From PWVB01 sp964530185 (GTDB lineage Bacteria > Chloroflexota > Anaerolineae > B4-G1 > SLSP01): a DNA stretch of 64,000 nt. Positions 49,825 to 59,367 of the stretch are shown in pieces. The notes under the pieces were generated by a model. That model did no database searches. It was given only the letters and a program-made list of their open reading frames with translations, and was not told the DNA's origin. The translations under genes were made by a program, and so were the position numbers. Numbering within the stretch: position 1 is the first letter of the stretch; every line of letters starts with the position of its first letter. The DNA lies in assembly GCA_964530185.1 (NCBI GenBank), contig CAZHBB010000002.1:27771-91770 (forward strand), given 5' to 3'.

Positions 49825-52800
49825 TCAGGGGCTTCCAGATGGACCACCCGGGTCGCTGATCCCCTTCAGTTGATCCAACAGTTGCTGGATGCCCGCCTGC
49901 TGCTCAGCGGGTGCCAACTCCAGAGCCCGCACCGCCGCTTCCTGCGCCTGGGCGATCCGCCCCAGGTTGGCATAAGCGATGGCAAGGACTCGATAGATCT
50001 CCCAGGCCTCACGAGAGCCATCACACTTCTCCAGGGAGGTCTCCAGGGTCTGGATCGCATCCTCCCACCGTTCCTCTTGAGCGAGCAGAGTACCCACCAC
50101 CCGCCGCACGGTGCAGTTCTCCCTGATCTCTAATGACCGTTGATAGGCCTCAATCGCGCCCTCAATATCGCCCTGGGCGCTGCGAATATCCCCCAACAGC
50201 ATCCAGGTCTGCTCAAATCCATCATCCAGCTCCAGCGAATGCGCAATTGTCGCCTCAAACTTCTGCGGATCCGCCAACTCCACCGCATAGAGCTGAGCCA
50301 GCTCGTTCCACAGGATGGGGTTGTGCGGACTCAAGCGGAGCGCGATCTGATAGTTCTCCAGCGAGAGGGTTAGCAACTGGTGTCGTTTGTCCTCCAATTG
50401 CGTCCGCTCCTCTGGGCTCAACTCCTCTGACCTCAGATCCAGGGCGATCCGGGCAGCCCATGACTTGTAGAAGCGGGCCAGGTTGGCGCTGTGATCGGTG
50501 TTGAGGGGGTTGATCTCGCGGGCCCGTTTCAGCACCTCCTCTGCGCGGAGGAACACTTCCTCCCTCTGACTACGTGGCGTGGTGTCAGGCAGCCCTTGAG
50601 CCAACTCCAGGTAGGCTTTGCCCAGGAAGAGGTAGTAGTAATCCTCGCGGGGAGCGTATTCGATGGCGCGTTCATAGTGCAGGATCCCCACCTGCTTCTC
50701 GTTGAGCGCCGCGCTGTTGGCAAAGCCCCCTCCTTGCTTGTAGATGATATCGGCACGGATCAGATTGTAACTCCAGGATTGGATCACCGGCACCGACAGC
50801 AACCCCAAAACGACCAAGCCAATGCCCCCCAACAAGCTGGCTGAGAAACGAGGCCTGCGCAGCCCCGCCATGAGAATCCAGCCAATGCCCCCTACAACCC
50901 CGAAGATCAGAGCATAGTAGCGCCCCAACAGGCCAGTCAAACGCTCTGCGACATCGACGATCTCTTCGAAGCTGACCACCTGCATGCGAGCCAATGCGGC
51001 CTGATGACCCGCCAGAATTCCTCCGAACAGGAGGGATCCCATCAGAGAGAGCCCCCCATAGAGTATGATCGCATCGCGCCAACGTCGACGACGTTGATAC
51101 TCGAAAAGGCTCTCCCGGTCGAACTCCCCCAACCCCACCACCCCAAACAGAAGCCAGGTGAAGGCAAAGATCATCAAGGCCCCGTAGGCACGGGTGGGAC
51201 GAGGATAGTATTTCATCGTCAGGGAGCGCACCAGGATCTGACCAGCCCGTGTCAGACGCTCTGGGTTGTTGATGAAGTCATAGGCAAGAGTTCCCAGCAG
51301 GAAGGCCGCCATCAACGACAGGGCCACCACAGCGGCCTGCCACGGTTCCACCAGCACTGTGGAGCGTGCACGCCGGCTGTAACGGCGCCCCCTGGTCTCC
51401 CGGTAGGTGTCCCTATCACCGTCGCCCTGTATCTGCCCCGCACCCAGCGTAACCAGCCGTGGGCCAGGGACCCACCTGGAGCCAAGCACCACGAGTAAGC
51501 CCGCAAAGGTCCAAAACATGGTGCGCGTTGCCGCGATGGCAATGCCGAAGTTGATCTCGACGAAGTGAGCCAGCACGCCAGCCAGAAGCGCCACGATCAG
51601 CAATGCATGCGGATGCCCCGTCCCATCGAGAGAGGAAACTCCCTCTTCCCCTTCGCTCAAAGTGCTCTTCTCAGGCCCCGGCGCCCCTCTCCACAGCCCA
51701 CACAAGCCCTGATACGTCAGGTAGACCACGCTCCCGACCACAAGGCCCAGGGGGACAGCCACAGCGAAGAGGTAGGCCCCTTCCATGCGCCAGCCGATCA
51801 GGAAAAAGGTCACCATGAACAGCACGGATATACCGATGAATACTCCTAAGTCCCTGCGCCCCCGCAGCAAGCCCAGCCAATGAAGGCCCCAGGCGAAGAA
51901 ACTGCCGAAGGTAAAGAGGTAGACGGCAAATCCCAAGATGCCGGTGATGACCAACGAATCCAGGGTCTCGTTGTGGGAGCGATCTGGAGAGGCCGTCCGC
52001 GATTCATAATGGCCCAACTCCGGAGGATAGAAGGCGTTGTAAGCCACGTACATCGACTCCGGGCCATAACCCACCAACGGCCGGATCGCGTTGAAGCGAT
52101 CTGGCGTACCATCGGGGAAGACGATAGGGTCGTGGAGAGAGATGAGGTCGACCGTGCCCTGCCAGATGAGACCGCGGACTTTCCCTGTGCCGGATTGGAG
52201 CTCCGTGATCGTCGTCAGACGCCGCAACGACTCTACCTGACGTACTCGGGCCTGAATGGAGCCGGGGATGTTGATCAACAGCAGGAAGAGCGCCACCGTC
52301 AGGCCAATGGTTCCCCAGCCAACCCACAACCACCCCCAACCTCTCCGCTGCACGACGAAATGGAGCCAGATCCCTCCAAAGGTCAACCCCGCGCCACCCA
52401 GCCCAAGGTAAAGTCCGATAGGCGCAGGGAGAACCCGAAAGGACAAGAATGCGATCCCCCCAGCGACCAGGAGCGACCCCAGCCCCAGCCCGAATCCCTT
52501 GAGGAACCTGATAAAAGGCGAGGATCCCGCCTCGTTCCCTGCTTGTCTGGCCAGCACAAGCAGGGCCAGGTAGGGGAAGAGGAAACCGCCAGCGACCAGA
52601 CCCAGCCAGGGCCCCCGGCTGCGTGAATACCAGATGGTCAGCAGTTGGACAGCCAGGATGAAGATATAGCTCGAGGCCCGCAGGATATCGGAGACGCGGC
52701 TCTCCTCACGCTGCAGGATGTCTCCAAAGCTCTCGATGATGCGCGCGGCGGTCAGAGGGACGACCATGATCAAATAGGCGGCGACGAAGATCGCGTTACC

Positions 52801-53337
52801 CATATTGGATGCCACACGCGAGGTCACGTCCCCAGCCCAGGGTAAGGGGTCCAGCCCATTGTGCTGAATGATCCCATACAGGGAGATAGGCAGGCTGTTC
52901 AAAATCAGAACCGTCATCAAGCGAGAAAGCTGGACTCTTTCACGGAGGCTGGTCAACAGCGAAAAGAACAGAACCAGATAGGCAAACAAGGTATAGGTCC
53001 CCTGCAGCCGCTGGTAGGAGCCCACCAGGCTTGTGAAGGGAACGAGCGAGAACGCGGTGCTGATCAGATAGACCGCCATGGTGAGGAGTGCTGGCAGCAC
53101 CAGAGGCGTCTCGAGAGAGAATCGCACCGCCTGCCCACCATGAAGGCGCTCCTCCACGAAGCGTGTCAGCCAGAGCACCGCCATGAAGAGAGCCAGGGCG
53201 CGCAACGTCGTCAGCTTGTCCGGCTCGAACACCCGGCTGGAGTAGACGTTGAAAAAGACTGGCGTGATCACCACGCCAACCAGCCAACCGGCCTCCAATG
53301 CACTATCACAGAACTGACTAAGTCGAGAGGTTGTCAT
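49825..53337 (-). CDS. O-antigen ligase-type (Wzy_C) membrane protein with C-terminal TPR domain
   Basis: Large (1170-residue) polytopic protein. The N-terminal half has about 12 membrane helices and the Wzy_C/WaaL feature YNAFYPPELGHYESRTASPD followed by NETLDSLVITGILGF, with conserved His/Arg in the periplasmic loop. A second group of helices follows (about 560-860). The last 300 residues are tetratricopeptide repeats: YEYAPREDYYYLFLGKAYLE-type units, LSLENYQIALRLSPHNPILW and AQEAAVRALELAPAEQQ. It probably polymerises or attaches a surface glycan. The N-terminus overlaps the epimerase 3' end by 20 bases. Confidence 0.87.
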   Translation of the reverse strand: MTTSRLSQFCDSALEAGWLVGVVITPVFFNVYSSRVFEPDKLTTLRALALFMAVLWLTRFVEERLHGGQAVRFSLETPLVLPALLTMAVYLISTAFSLVPFTSLVGSYQRLQGTYTLFAYLVLFFSLLTSLRERVQLSRLMTVLILNSLPISLYGIIQHNGLDPLPWAGDVTSRVASNMGNAIFVAAYLIMVVPLTAARIIESFGDILQREESRVSDILRASSYIFILAVQLLTIWYSRSRGPWLGLVAGGFLFPYLALLVLARQAGNEAGSSPFIRFLKGFGLGLGSLLVAGGIAFLSFRVLPAPIGLYLGLGGAGLTFGGIWLHFVVQRRGWGWLWVGWGTIGLTVALFLLLINIPGSIQARVRQVESLRRLTTITELQSGTGKVRGLIWQGTVDLISLHDPIVFPDGTPDRFNAIRPLVGYGPESMYVAYNAFYPPELGHYESRTASPDRSHNETLDSLVITGILGFAVYLFTFGSFFAWGLHWLGLLRGRRDLGVFIGISVLFMVTFFLIGWRMEGAYLFAVAVPLGLVVGSVVYLTYQGLCGLWRGAPGPEKSTLSEGEEGVSSLDGTGHPHALLIVALLAGVLAHFVEINFGIAIAATRTMFWTFAGLLVVLGSRWVPGPRLVTLGAGQIQGDGDRDTYRETRGRRYSRRARSTVLVEPWQAAVVALSLMAAFLLGTLAYDFINNPERLTRAGQILVRSLTMKYYPRPTRAYGALMIFAFTWLLFGVVGLGEFDRESLFEYQRRRRWRDAIILYGGLSLMGSLLFGGILAGHQAALARMQVVSFEEIVDVAERLTGLLGRYYALIFGVVGGIGWILMAGLRRPRFSASLLGGIGLVVLGLLSVPVIQSWSYNLIRADIIYKQGGGFANSAALNEKQVGILHYERAIEYAPREDYYYLFLGKAYLELAQGLPDTTPRSQREEVFLRAEEVLKRAREINPLNTDHSANLARFYKSWAARIALDLRSEELSPEERTQLEDKRHQLLTLSLENYQIALRLSPHNPILWNELAQLYAVELADPQKFEATIAHSLELDDGFEQTWMLLGDIRSAQGDIEGAIEAYQRSLEIRENCTVRRVVGTLLAQEERWEDAIQTLETSLEKCDGSREAWEIYRVLAIAYANLGRIAQAQEAAVRALELAPAEQQAGIQQLLDQLKGISDPGGPSGSP

Positions 53338-54307
53338 GCCAATGCTCCCGAAACCAATCTACCGTTCGCCTCAGCCCCACGCGCAAGGGAACCTCTGGCT
53401 CGAATCCCAGGATACGCCGCGCACGTGTGATATCCGGCAACCGCCGGCGCGATTCCTCGAAGTGGGGGCCAAAGACGGCCTCCAGCGGGACATGGTCAAT
53501 GGGCACATCTGCCCCCACTGCCTCCCGCACCTGGCGCGCCAATTCCAGGATCGAAACCTCGCTAGGGTTGCCAATGTTGAAGGCCAACCCTTCGGCAGCG
53601 GGTGTCTCCATGGCCAGCACCGTGCCCCGCACCGTATCCGAGACGAACGTGAAGGCCCGTGTCTGTTGACCATCGCCATAAACCGTCAACGGCTTACCAG
53701 ACATCGCCTGCGTTATGAATCTGGCCACCACACTGCCATATCCCTTGGGATCAAGGCGCGGACCGTAGGCATTAAAATAACGCACGACCACGGTAGGGAG
53801 ATCCTGTTGGCGGGTATAGGCAAAGGCCAGGTGTTCATCCAACAGCTTCGAGAGGGCATAGGACCACCGCGGAATGTCTGTGCTGCCAATGACAGAGTCC
53901 CCAGCCTCGCGAAACGGGAGCTGAGACGATTTGCCATAAGCCTCAGAACTCGAGGCGACGAGCACCTTGATCCCATGGCGCGCCGCCAGACGCAATACAC
54001 ATTCGGTTCCTAGAACATTCGTTCTAATCCCCAACAGGGGATCATCCACCACATACCTGACTCCCACCAGGGCCGCCAGATGATAGACCCCCTCCACGTC
54101 GCGCATCACCGCTTCCAGAAGGGTCTGATCAAGAATTGATCCCCTCACGAAACTAAAACGGGAGGCCTTTCGATGAAGTGCGATGTTGGACAGGGAACCA
54201 CTGGACAGATTGTCCAATACTACCACCTCATGCCCTCCATTAAGAAGAGCATCGACCAGATGAGATCCAATGAACCCCGCCCCGCCGGTTACGAGTAGTT
54301 TAGCCAA
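53318..54307 (-). CDS. NAD-dependent UDP-sugar epimerase/dehydratase
   Basis: Extended SDR enzyme making a nucleotide sugar for the adjacent glycan genes. TTG at 54307 is chosen as start, because the product then begins MAKLLVTGGAGFIGSHLVDA with the nucleotide loop at residue 8 and GGGGGG upstream. The catalytic triad is in VLVASSSEAYG and WSYALSKLLDEHLAFAY (YxxxK). YFNAYGPRLDPKGYGSVVARF and VYGDGQQTRAFTFVSD are typical of UDP-glucose 4-epimerase/UDP-glucuronate relatives. 329 residues. Exact sugar unknown. Confidence 0.9.
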   Translation of the reverse strand: MAKLLVTGGAGFIGSHLVDALLNGGHEVVVLDNLSSGSLSNIALHRKASRFSFVRGSILDQTLLEAVMRDVEGVYHLAALVGVRYVVDDPLLGIRTNVLGTECVLRLAARHGIKVLVASSSEAYGKSSQLPFREAGDSVIGSTDIPRWSYALSKLLDEHLAFAYTRQQDLPTVVVRYFNAYGPRLDPKGYGSVVARFITQAMSGKPLTVYGDGQQTRAFTFVSDTVRGTVLAMETPAAEGLAFNIGNPSEVSILELARQVREAVGADVPIDHVPLEAVFGPHFEESRRRLPDITRARRILGFEPEVPLRVGLRRTVDWFREHWHDNLST

Positions 54308-54349
54308 GAGCCCCCCTGGAGTACCGCATGACCACACACATTGTGACGT

Positions 54350-54377
54350 ATCTTACTCTCTGAGGGGTAGAAGACAA
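54350..54377 (-). promoter_or_regulatory. Probable promoter of the epimerase-ligase-TagO-like operon
   Basis: Minus strand: -35 TTGTCT (54372-54377), 16-base spacer, -10 TAAGAT (54350-54355), about 43 bases before the TTG start. Confidence 0.45.
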
Positions 54378-54558
54378 GACAGAAAAGGGAAGAAGTCCCT
54401 GGCGGCACCTGCGCAATTTGCATCCACCTTGGATGTCTCCCAACCGTCCCACGGTTCGGTTTTGGTGGAAGCAGGGCAACCAGAGACAACGAGAGGAGAG
54501 ACCACGGATGTCAGCGACGGCAGAGCAACGTCCCGAGGGCCGCAGCCATCCATCACAC

Positions 54559-55914
54559 TCAGGCCACCAGGAGGACCAGCAGGTCATTGACATTGGTCCC
54601 GGTGGGGCCAAGACGCAGAAGGTCGCCGGCGGCCTCCAGCACTGGATAGGCGTTGTTATCGTCCAGGGCTGTACGACAATCCCAGCCCTTCGCGAGGGCC
54701 CGTTGCACGGTGTTGCCATCCACGACCGCGCCGGCTGCGTCCGTTGGGCCATCCGTGCCGTCGGTCGCCAGGGCCAGTAGAGCGACATTCTCAAGCCCCG
54801 CGAGCCCCAGGGCAGCGGCTAACGCCAGCTCCTGATTCCGTCCCCCCTTGCCCTGACCGCGCACTGTGACGGTCGTCTCGCCTCCCCAGACGAGACAGGC
54901 GGGGCGCGGCACCGGATGGTTGTGGAAGTGTTCACCCTTGGCCAGGGCTACGGCGACCTTACTGATCTCGCGCGCCTCTCCTTCCACAAAGGTAGTCAAC
55001 AAGAGGCTATGGTACCCCAGAGCACGGGCCTCCTCGACCGCCGCGCGCGACGCATGCAGGTTCGAGCCTATAATGAGATTATCGACCCTATCAAACAAGG
55101 CATCACCCGGCTTGGGCGTTTCAGGCCAAAGCCCCTGAGCCCCCGCACGGAGATGCGCCACGACGGAGTCGGGGGCCTGTTCCATCAGGCGATAACGTTT
55201 CAGGACTTCCAACGCCTGGGCAAAGGTTGTGGGATCGGGGGCCGTTGGCCCCGAGGCGATCACATCCAGACGATCCCCCACCACGTCCGACAGGATGAAG
55301 GAGAGGATTCGCGCTGGATGCGCCAACTTCGCCATCTGCCCACCCTTGAGCTGCGAAAGATGCTTACGCACCGTGTTCAGCTCGACGATCGTCGCCCCCG
55401 CGCGCAGAAGCAGCTCGGTAGTCCGCTGCAACTCCGACAGGGTAACGCCGGACGCGGGCGCCGGAAGCAGCGCCGAGGCTCCGCCCGAAAGCAGGACAAA
55501 CGCCGTGTCCTCCGGGCCAAGGGATCGCAGCAGGGCCATGGCCTCATGGGCTGCCATCACGCCTGCGGCATCAGGGACCGGGTGCCCGGCCTCGATCACC
55601 CGTACGAAGTCAGGAAATGTCGCACCATAGCTTTGAACGTGACCGTACTTGGTGACCACCAGACCTCGGGAAAGCAGCCCTCCAAGCCGATCCACCATCG
55701 CGGCCGCCATTGCGGGAGCTGCCTTACCCACCGCCAACATCACACGGCGGCCCGTAGACTGGGGCAACATGAGCGCTCGCCCAGCGTCCCGAAGAATGAG
55801 AAGCTCCTGCTCCGTTAGCGTCAGATGACGCATCACAGCTTTGTAAGGGTCGACCGCCGCCAGCGCGGCATCACGGATACGCGCCAGATCCAGCCGTAAC
55901 CTTTGATTGGACAT
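54559..55914 (-). CDS. Glycerate 2-kinase (MOFRL/GckA type)
   Basis: Phosphorylates D-glycerate to 2-phosphoglycerate. N-terminal DUF4147 domain: VMLAVGKAAPAMAAAMVDRL, then VIEAGHPVPDAAGVMAAHEA, and FVLLSGGASALLPAPASGVT. ELNTVRKHLSQLKGGQMAKL and LSDVVGDRLDVIASGPTAPD follow. The C-terminal MOFRL domain contains CLVWGGETTVTVRGQGKGGR and LALATDGTDGPTDAAGAVVD. The ATG at 55914 is placed 6 bases after GAGGGGG. ATG 55920 and TTG 55929 are possible. 451 residues. The upstream binding-protein gene ends in or near the N gap. Confidence 0.9.
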   Translation of the reverse strand: MSNQRLRLDLARIRDAALAAVDPYKAVMRHLTLTEQELLILRDAGRALMLPQSTGRRVMLAVGKAAPAMAAAMVDRLGGLLSRGLVVTKYGHVQSYGATFPDFVRVIEAGHPVPDAAGVMAAHEAMALLRSLGPEDTAFVLLSGGASALLPAPASGVTLSELQRTTELLLRAGATIVELNTVRKHLSQLKGGQMAKLAHPARILSFILSDVVGDRLDVIASGPTAPDPTTFAQALEVLKRYRLMEQAPDSVVAHLRAGAQGLWPETPKPGDALFDRVDNLIIGSNLHASRAAVEEARALGYHSLLLTTFVEGEAREISKVAVALAKGEHFHNHPVPRPACLVWGGETTVTVRGQGKGGRNQELALAAALGLAGLENVALLALATDGTDGPTDAAGAVVDGNTVQRALAKGWDCRTALDDNNAYPVLEAAGDLLRLGPTGTNVNDLLVLLVA

Positions 55915-55957
55915 AGACATCCCCCTCAATCGAGGAACCGTTCACCCTTGAGGCAAG

Positions 55958-56057
55958 NNNNNNNNNNNNNNNNNNNNNNNNNNNNNNNNNNNNNNNNNNN
56001 NNNNNNNNNNNNNNNNNNNNNNNNNNNNNNNNNNNNNNNNNNNNNNNNNNNNNNNNN
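55958..56057. other. Scaffold gap of 100 N inside the binding-protein gene
   Basis: Exactly 100 N. Unlike the first gap, the flanks do not share an obvious repeat. The real distance and the missing C-terminal codons are unknown. Confidence 0.98.
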
Positions 56058-57298
56058 GCCCGTCGGACGTTCACGTCGATCGCGGGAGGGAAGGCCAGCA
56101 CGCTGTGGGAGAACAGATCCTGAAGGAACGCCTGCCCCGCGTCGTCCGCACCCCATGGCGCCAGGGCGGGCCGTCGCAGCGGCACCATCCCAAGGGCCTG
56201 CGCCATATCCGCCATGTGCTGGGCCGCGATGAGCCAGCGCACAAGCTCAAAGGCCGCCTGTTGGCGTTGGGGGTCTGACGTGACCATGGCGATCCCCCAG
56301 ACATGCAACAGGGCAACGGGCTCGCCTGAAGGCGTGGGCACCCACGTCGGGAGGCTATCCGCGGGGGCCGCTGGCCAGAAACTTCCTGCCGGGACGGGAG
56401 AAAGGGAACCCTTCCCTTGCTGATAGAGATCCCAACACGCCCAAGCATCAGGGAGACTCAAAGCCTGTTGGGGATCCAACTGCCCCGAGGCGACAAGGTC
56501 GGCGAAGAAACTATAAAGCGCCACCAGGCTGGCGCGATCAAGCGTGGCGCTCATCCCATCCTCCGGAATCTTCCCCCCGGCGCCAAGGTACATCGCAACC
56601 AAGGTATCAGAGGCCAGATCCTCCGCGCCGCCCGCGGGAAAGAGAAGTTGATATCCCCCCGAGATTACTGCCGTCCAGGAGATCGGTGCAGTCGTGGTCA
56701 GCCCCTTGCGATACACCATATGCTCGAGGGACCCCAGATAGGGAAAGCCCCATGTCTCCCCTTCAGCACGCAACGCCTGGAGCGCCACCGGGAAATACTC
56801 AAAATCCTCCGCCACAAGTGGAGAGAGAGGCTGGATCAACCCCTGATTGGCAGCATCCAACAAGTCATGTTGAGACAAGATCACGAGATCTGGAAGGATA
56901 GAGGGGGCAACAGGGACAGCAGCCCTAAGCAGGTCATAGGCACTGCCAGCCCCCTGAGCCTTCTTAAGCGACAGATCGACCTGCACATTCCAATGATGTG
57001 CAGCACTGAACGCTTCGACCTGACGCTGCAAGAAGTCTCCCTCCACAGGAGTCAACTCATCGAGGGTCCAGATTCGCAGGGTCAGCCGACCGCTGGGCGG
57101 AGAGAGCGTGGGCGTCGGGGCCGGCGTGGGAGTTGCAGTGGGCCGTGCCTCAACCACGGTAGGCTGGGGCGTCAGAGTCAACATAAGCTGCTCACGCCAC
57201 GCCGCACACCCCACCAGCAGCGCCAACAACAGCAAGAGGGCTCCAGCTCTCATCCATTGAGAGATCTTGAATGACCTTATCGTCTTTTTTCTCATCAT
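56058..57298 (-). CDS. Extracellular solute-binding lipoprotein, C-terminus lost in the gap
   Basis: Carbohydrate-type ABC binding lipoprotein, readable from the ATG at 57298 to the edge of the N run (about 413 residues). Lipobox LALLVGC near residue 31, then a Thr/Pro linker (TPTPAPTPTLSPPSG). The mature part starts LTLRIWTLDELTPVEGDFLQ and includes FPYLGSLEHMVYRKGL, GKIPEDGMSATLD and AFELVRWLIAAQHMADM, typical of the family. Beyond the gap one frame ends CLKGERFLD-stop at 55926, which could be its true end. A second frame reads through into the glycerate kinase gene and is rejected. No permease genes adjoin it. Confidence 0.8.
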
Positions 57299-57340
57299 GG
57301 CTCTTACCCTTGCGTAGATCGCTCTCCGTGAGAGGTTCGC

Positions 57341-58471
57341 TCACGGACCATTGCCCGTGTATGCTTGAACCGCGTCGTAAATGGGCCGCTTTTGGAAGTC
57401 CGGAGTCACGAAGGCATAGTAATCCTGATAGTTGTGCTGGAGCGACGGCGTCCGAAACACCCACATCGCGACGACCGGACACCAAGGCCAACGCGTCGCA
57501 GCCCATTCATACGCCCCCAGGGTGTAACTGACCCGCACGCCAGGAGGCACCCCCCATTGCCAGCGCGGGTGATCGTTCCACCCCGCCTCGGTGACGAAGA
57601 TCTGTTTCATCCCATCTCCATAGCTTACCATCAGCTTCCTCAGAAGTTCAACCCGCCGAAAGTTAAGCAGATCCTCAGAAGGCGGCACGTCTGGCGCAAA
57701 GGACAACCCATAGGCGTGGGCCGCCAGCGCGTCAAAGTAAGCGCCTCCCCCGGCTCGATACATGGCCTCAAGATAGAGAAGATCATTGAGGCCCGCTGGC
57801 GATCCTGGCGGCTCGAGGGTGGGCGCCAGCGCCCCCGCGAGGACTACCACGTCTGGAGACGCCTCGTGGGCGGCTTGATAGGCCTCCCGCAAGAGGGCCA
57901 CATAGGCATCAGGATCGACCTGGCGATATCCCCACTCAAAGCTGAGATTAGGCTCGTTCCAAAGGATGATGTACCGGATATCCGACGCATAATGGCTCAC
58001 AAAAGCACCCACGAAGCGGGCAAAATCTCGATAGTGCGTCTCATCCAGATAAGTATCCGTCGTTTCGCCTGCCTCTGAGTCCGACCGAGCCCAGGCCGGG
58101 ACCAGCCCCAGCCTGGCGATGATGGTCAGCCCCTGATTACGTGCGTGTGCGACCACCAAATCCGCATGGCTCCAATCATAGCGGCCGGGGCCGGGCTCAA
58201 TATACGCCCAGGGGAAGTATTCCACAATCCATGACGCTCCCATCTCCCGCACCATCGAGAGAGTGCGCTGGATCTTCCAGGCCTCGACCTCATCGGTCAG
58301 GCGGGTATGCACGCCCACCTTGGGGTTCGTGCTCCTCACAATCTGAGGCGGCGGCATCACCACCAGGACTCCCGGAGGACGCACCACGCCCAGGACCACG
58401 ACCAGGACCAGGAGGGCTGGTAACCACCGGGCAAGAGCCCCCAGCCACACCCATCTTGTCAAATTATTCAC
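57341..58471 (-). CDS. Exported or anchored clan-A glycoside hydrolase (GH39-like)
   Basis: An N-terminal membrane segment (residues 13-40) anchors a TIM-barrel hydrolase. The acid/base Glu is in IILWNEPNLSFEWGY near residue 168 and the nucleophile Glu in IFVTEAGWNDHPRWQWG near residue 295. The N-terminal barrel strand ASWIVEYFPWAYIEPGPGRY with DWSHADLVVAHARNQGL is typical of GH39/GH5-type clan-A enzymes. 376 residues. Starts at GTG 58471 after GGAGGA. It follows the binding-protein gene direction and may trim the surface polysaccharide made by the neighbouring genes, or degrade external glycans. Both are inference. Confidence 0.82.
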   Translation of the reverse strand: MNNLTRWVWLGALARWLPALLVLVVVLGVVRPPGVLVVMPPPQIVRSTNPKVGVHTRLTDEVEAWKIQRTLSMVREMGASWIVEYFPWAYIEPGPGRYDWSHADLVVAHARNQGLTIIARLGLVPAWARSDSEAGETTDTYLDETHYRDFARFVGAFVSHYASDIRYIILWNEPNLSFEWGYRQVDPDAYVALLREAYQAAHEASPDVVVLAGALAPTLEPPGSPAGLNDLLYLEAMYRAGGGAYFDALAAHAYGLSFAPDVPPSEDLLNFRRVELLRKLMVSYGDGMKQIFVTEAGWNDHPRWQWGVPPGVRVSYTLGAYEWAATRWPWCPVVAMWVFRTPSLQHNYQDYYAFVTPDFQKRPIYDAVQAYTGNGP

Positions 58472-58620
58472 ACTCCTCCAATGCTGCGGTCATACCGTGG
58501 CGGACAGGCTGAGGCCATCATCCCCTCAGCCCCTTCTGGGAGGGGGCAAGGGGCTCAATGCCCCCAACGCATAACGCCCAAACATCAGCCCATCCCCTTT
58601 TCCCGTAACATTATCACGGC

Positions 58621-58648
58621 TTGTCCCGGCCCCGTTAAGGGCTATAAT
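58621..58648 (+). promoter_or_regulatory. Promoter of the NUDIX gene, probably leaderless
   Basis: -35 TTGTCC (58621-58626), 16-base spacer, perfect -10 TATAAT (58643-58648), ending 8 bases before the ATG at 58657. No ribosome site is visible. Confidence 0.6.
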
Positions 58649-58656
58649 GCCGCGTC

Positions 58657-59367
58657 ATGGAGCATTGGGGGGATGCAGCAGGAGCCAAAGAGATCATTGC
58701 ATATCTGAGGGAAGCCCTGCGCGGCCCCCTGCCCGGCTCACAGGCCCAGGCCAGACTGGCTCCTACGACGCGGGCAGATGGTCTCGCGCCAGCGGAAAAC
58801 GTGCGACGATCGGCTGTCCTGCTCCTCTTGCACCGCTCCCCCACTGGCCTTTCCCTCCCCTTCACCTTACGCCCCAAAACGCTGCGCCACCATGGTGGAC
58901 AAATCTCCTTCCCCGGCGGGGGTATGGAGCCACAAGATCGATCCCTGGCTATGACCGCTCTCAGGGAAACGGGAGAGGAATTAGGGATTACGTCCCAGGG
59001 CATCGTCATCCTTGGGCGGCTCACCCCACTGTACGTCGCGGGCAGCCATAACTATGTGCAGCCTTTTGTCGGATGGGTCGAGGTATTGCCCCCGCTCCAT
59101 CCCTGCCCCACCGAGGTCCAAACCGTCATTGACATCCCCCTGCGCACCCTGCTGGAGCCTTCTACGTTGAGGGCTTGCACAAAACCTCACAGCAGACAAG
59201 TCATCTCCGTTCCCTGTTTTCAGGTAGGAGAGTACGGCATCTGGGGCGCAACCGCGATGATACTCAATGAATTCTTGGAGCTTCTGCGGGAGGCCCCGTC
59301 ACCGATGGCAGATCAGCGCCTTGAAGCCCTCGCTCATTCGTCCACCACGCTCCCTACCAAGTCGTAG
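58657..59367 (+). CDS. NUDIX hydrolase, CoA pyrophosphatase-like (NudL type)
   Basis: Hydrolyses pyrophosphate linkages, probably of coenzyme A derivatives. The NudL-type signature is visible: SLPFTLRPKTLRHHGGQISF, then FPGGGMEPQDRSLAMTALRE, then TGEELGI, aligning residue for residue with the E. coli NudL Nudix box. The C-terminus (CPTEVQTVIDIPLRTLL, FQVGEYGIWGATAMILNEFL) fits the CoA diphosphatase family. 236 residues, with an extra N-terminal helix. The mRNA is probably leaderless. The 3' end overlaps the convergent rimO gene by 34 bases. Confidence 0.9.
   Translation: MEHWGDAAGAKEIIAYLREALRGPLPGSQAQARLAPTTRADGLAPAENVRRSAVLLLLHRSPTGLSLPFTLRPKTLRHHGGQISFPGGGMEPQDRSLAMTALRETGEELGITSQGIVILGRLTPLYVAGSHNYVQPFVGWVEVLPPLHPCPTEVQTVIDIPLRTLLEPSTLRACTKPHSRQVISVPCFQVGEYGIWGATAMILNEFLELLREAPSPMADQRLEALAHSSTTLPTKS

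Noticed and set aside
55871..55957. Read-through of the binding protein across the N run into the glycerate kinase gene
   Set aside because: N codons cannot be translated, and the tail overlaps a well-supported start. An alternative frame with a stop at 55926 fits better.
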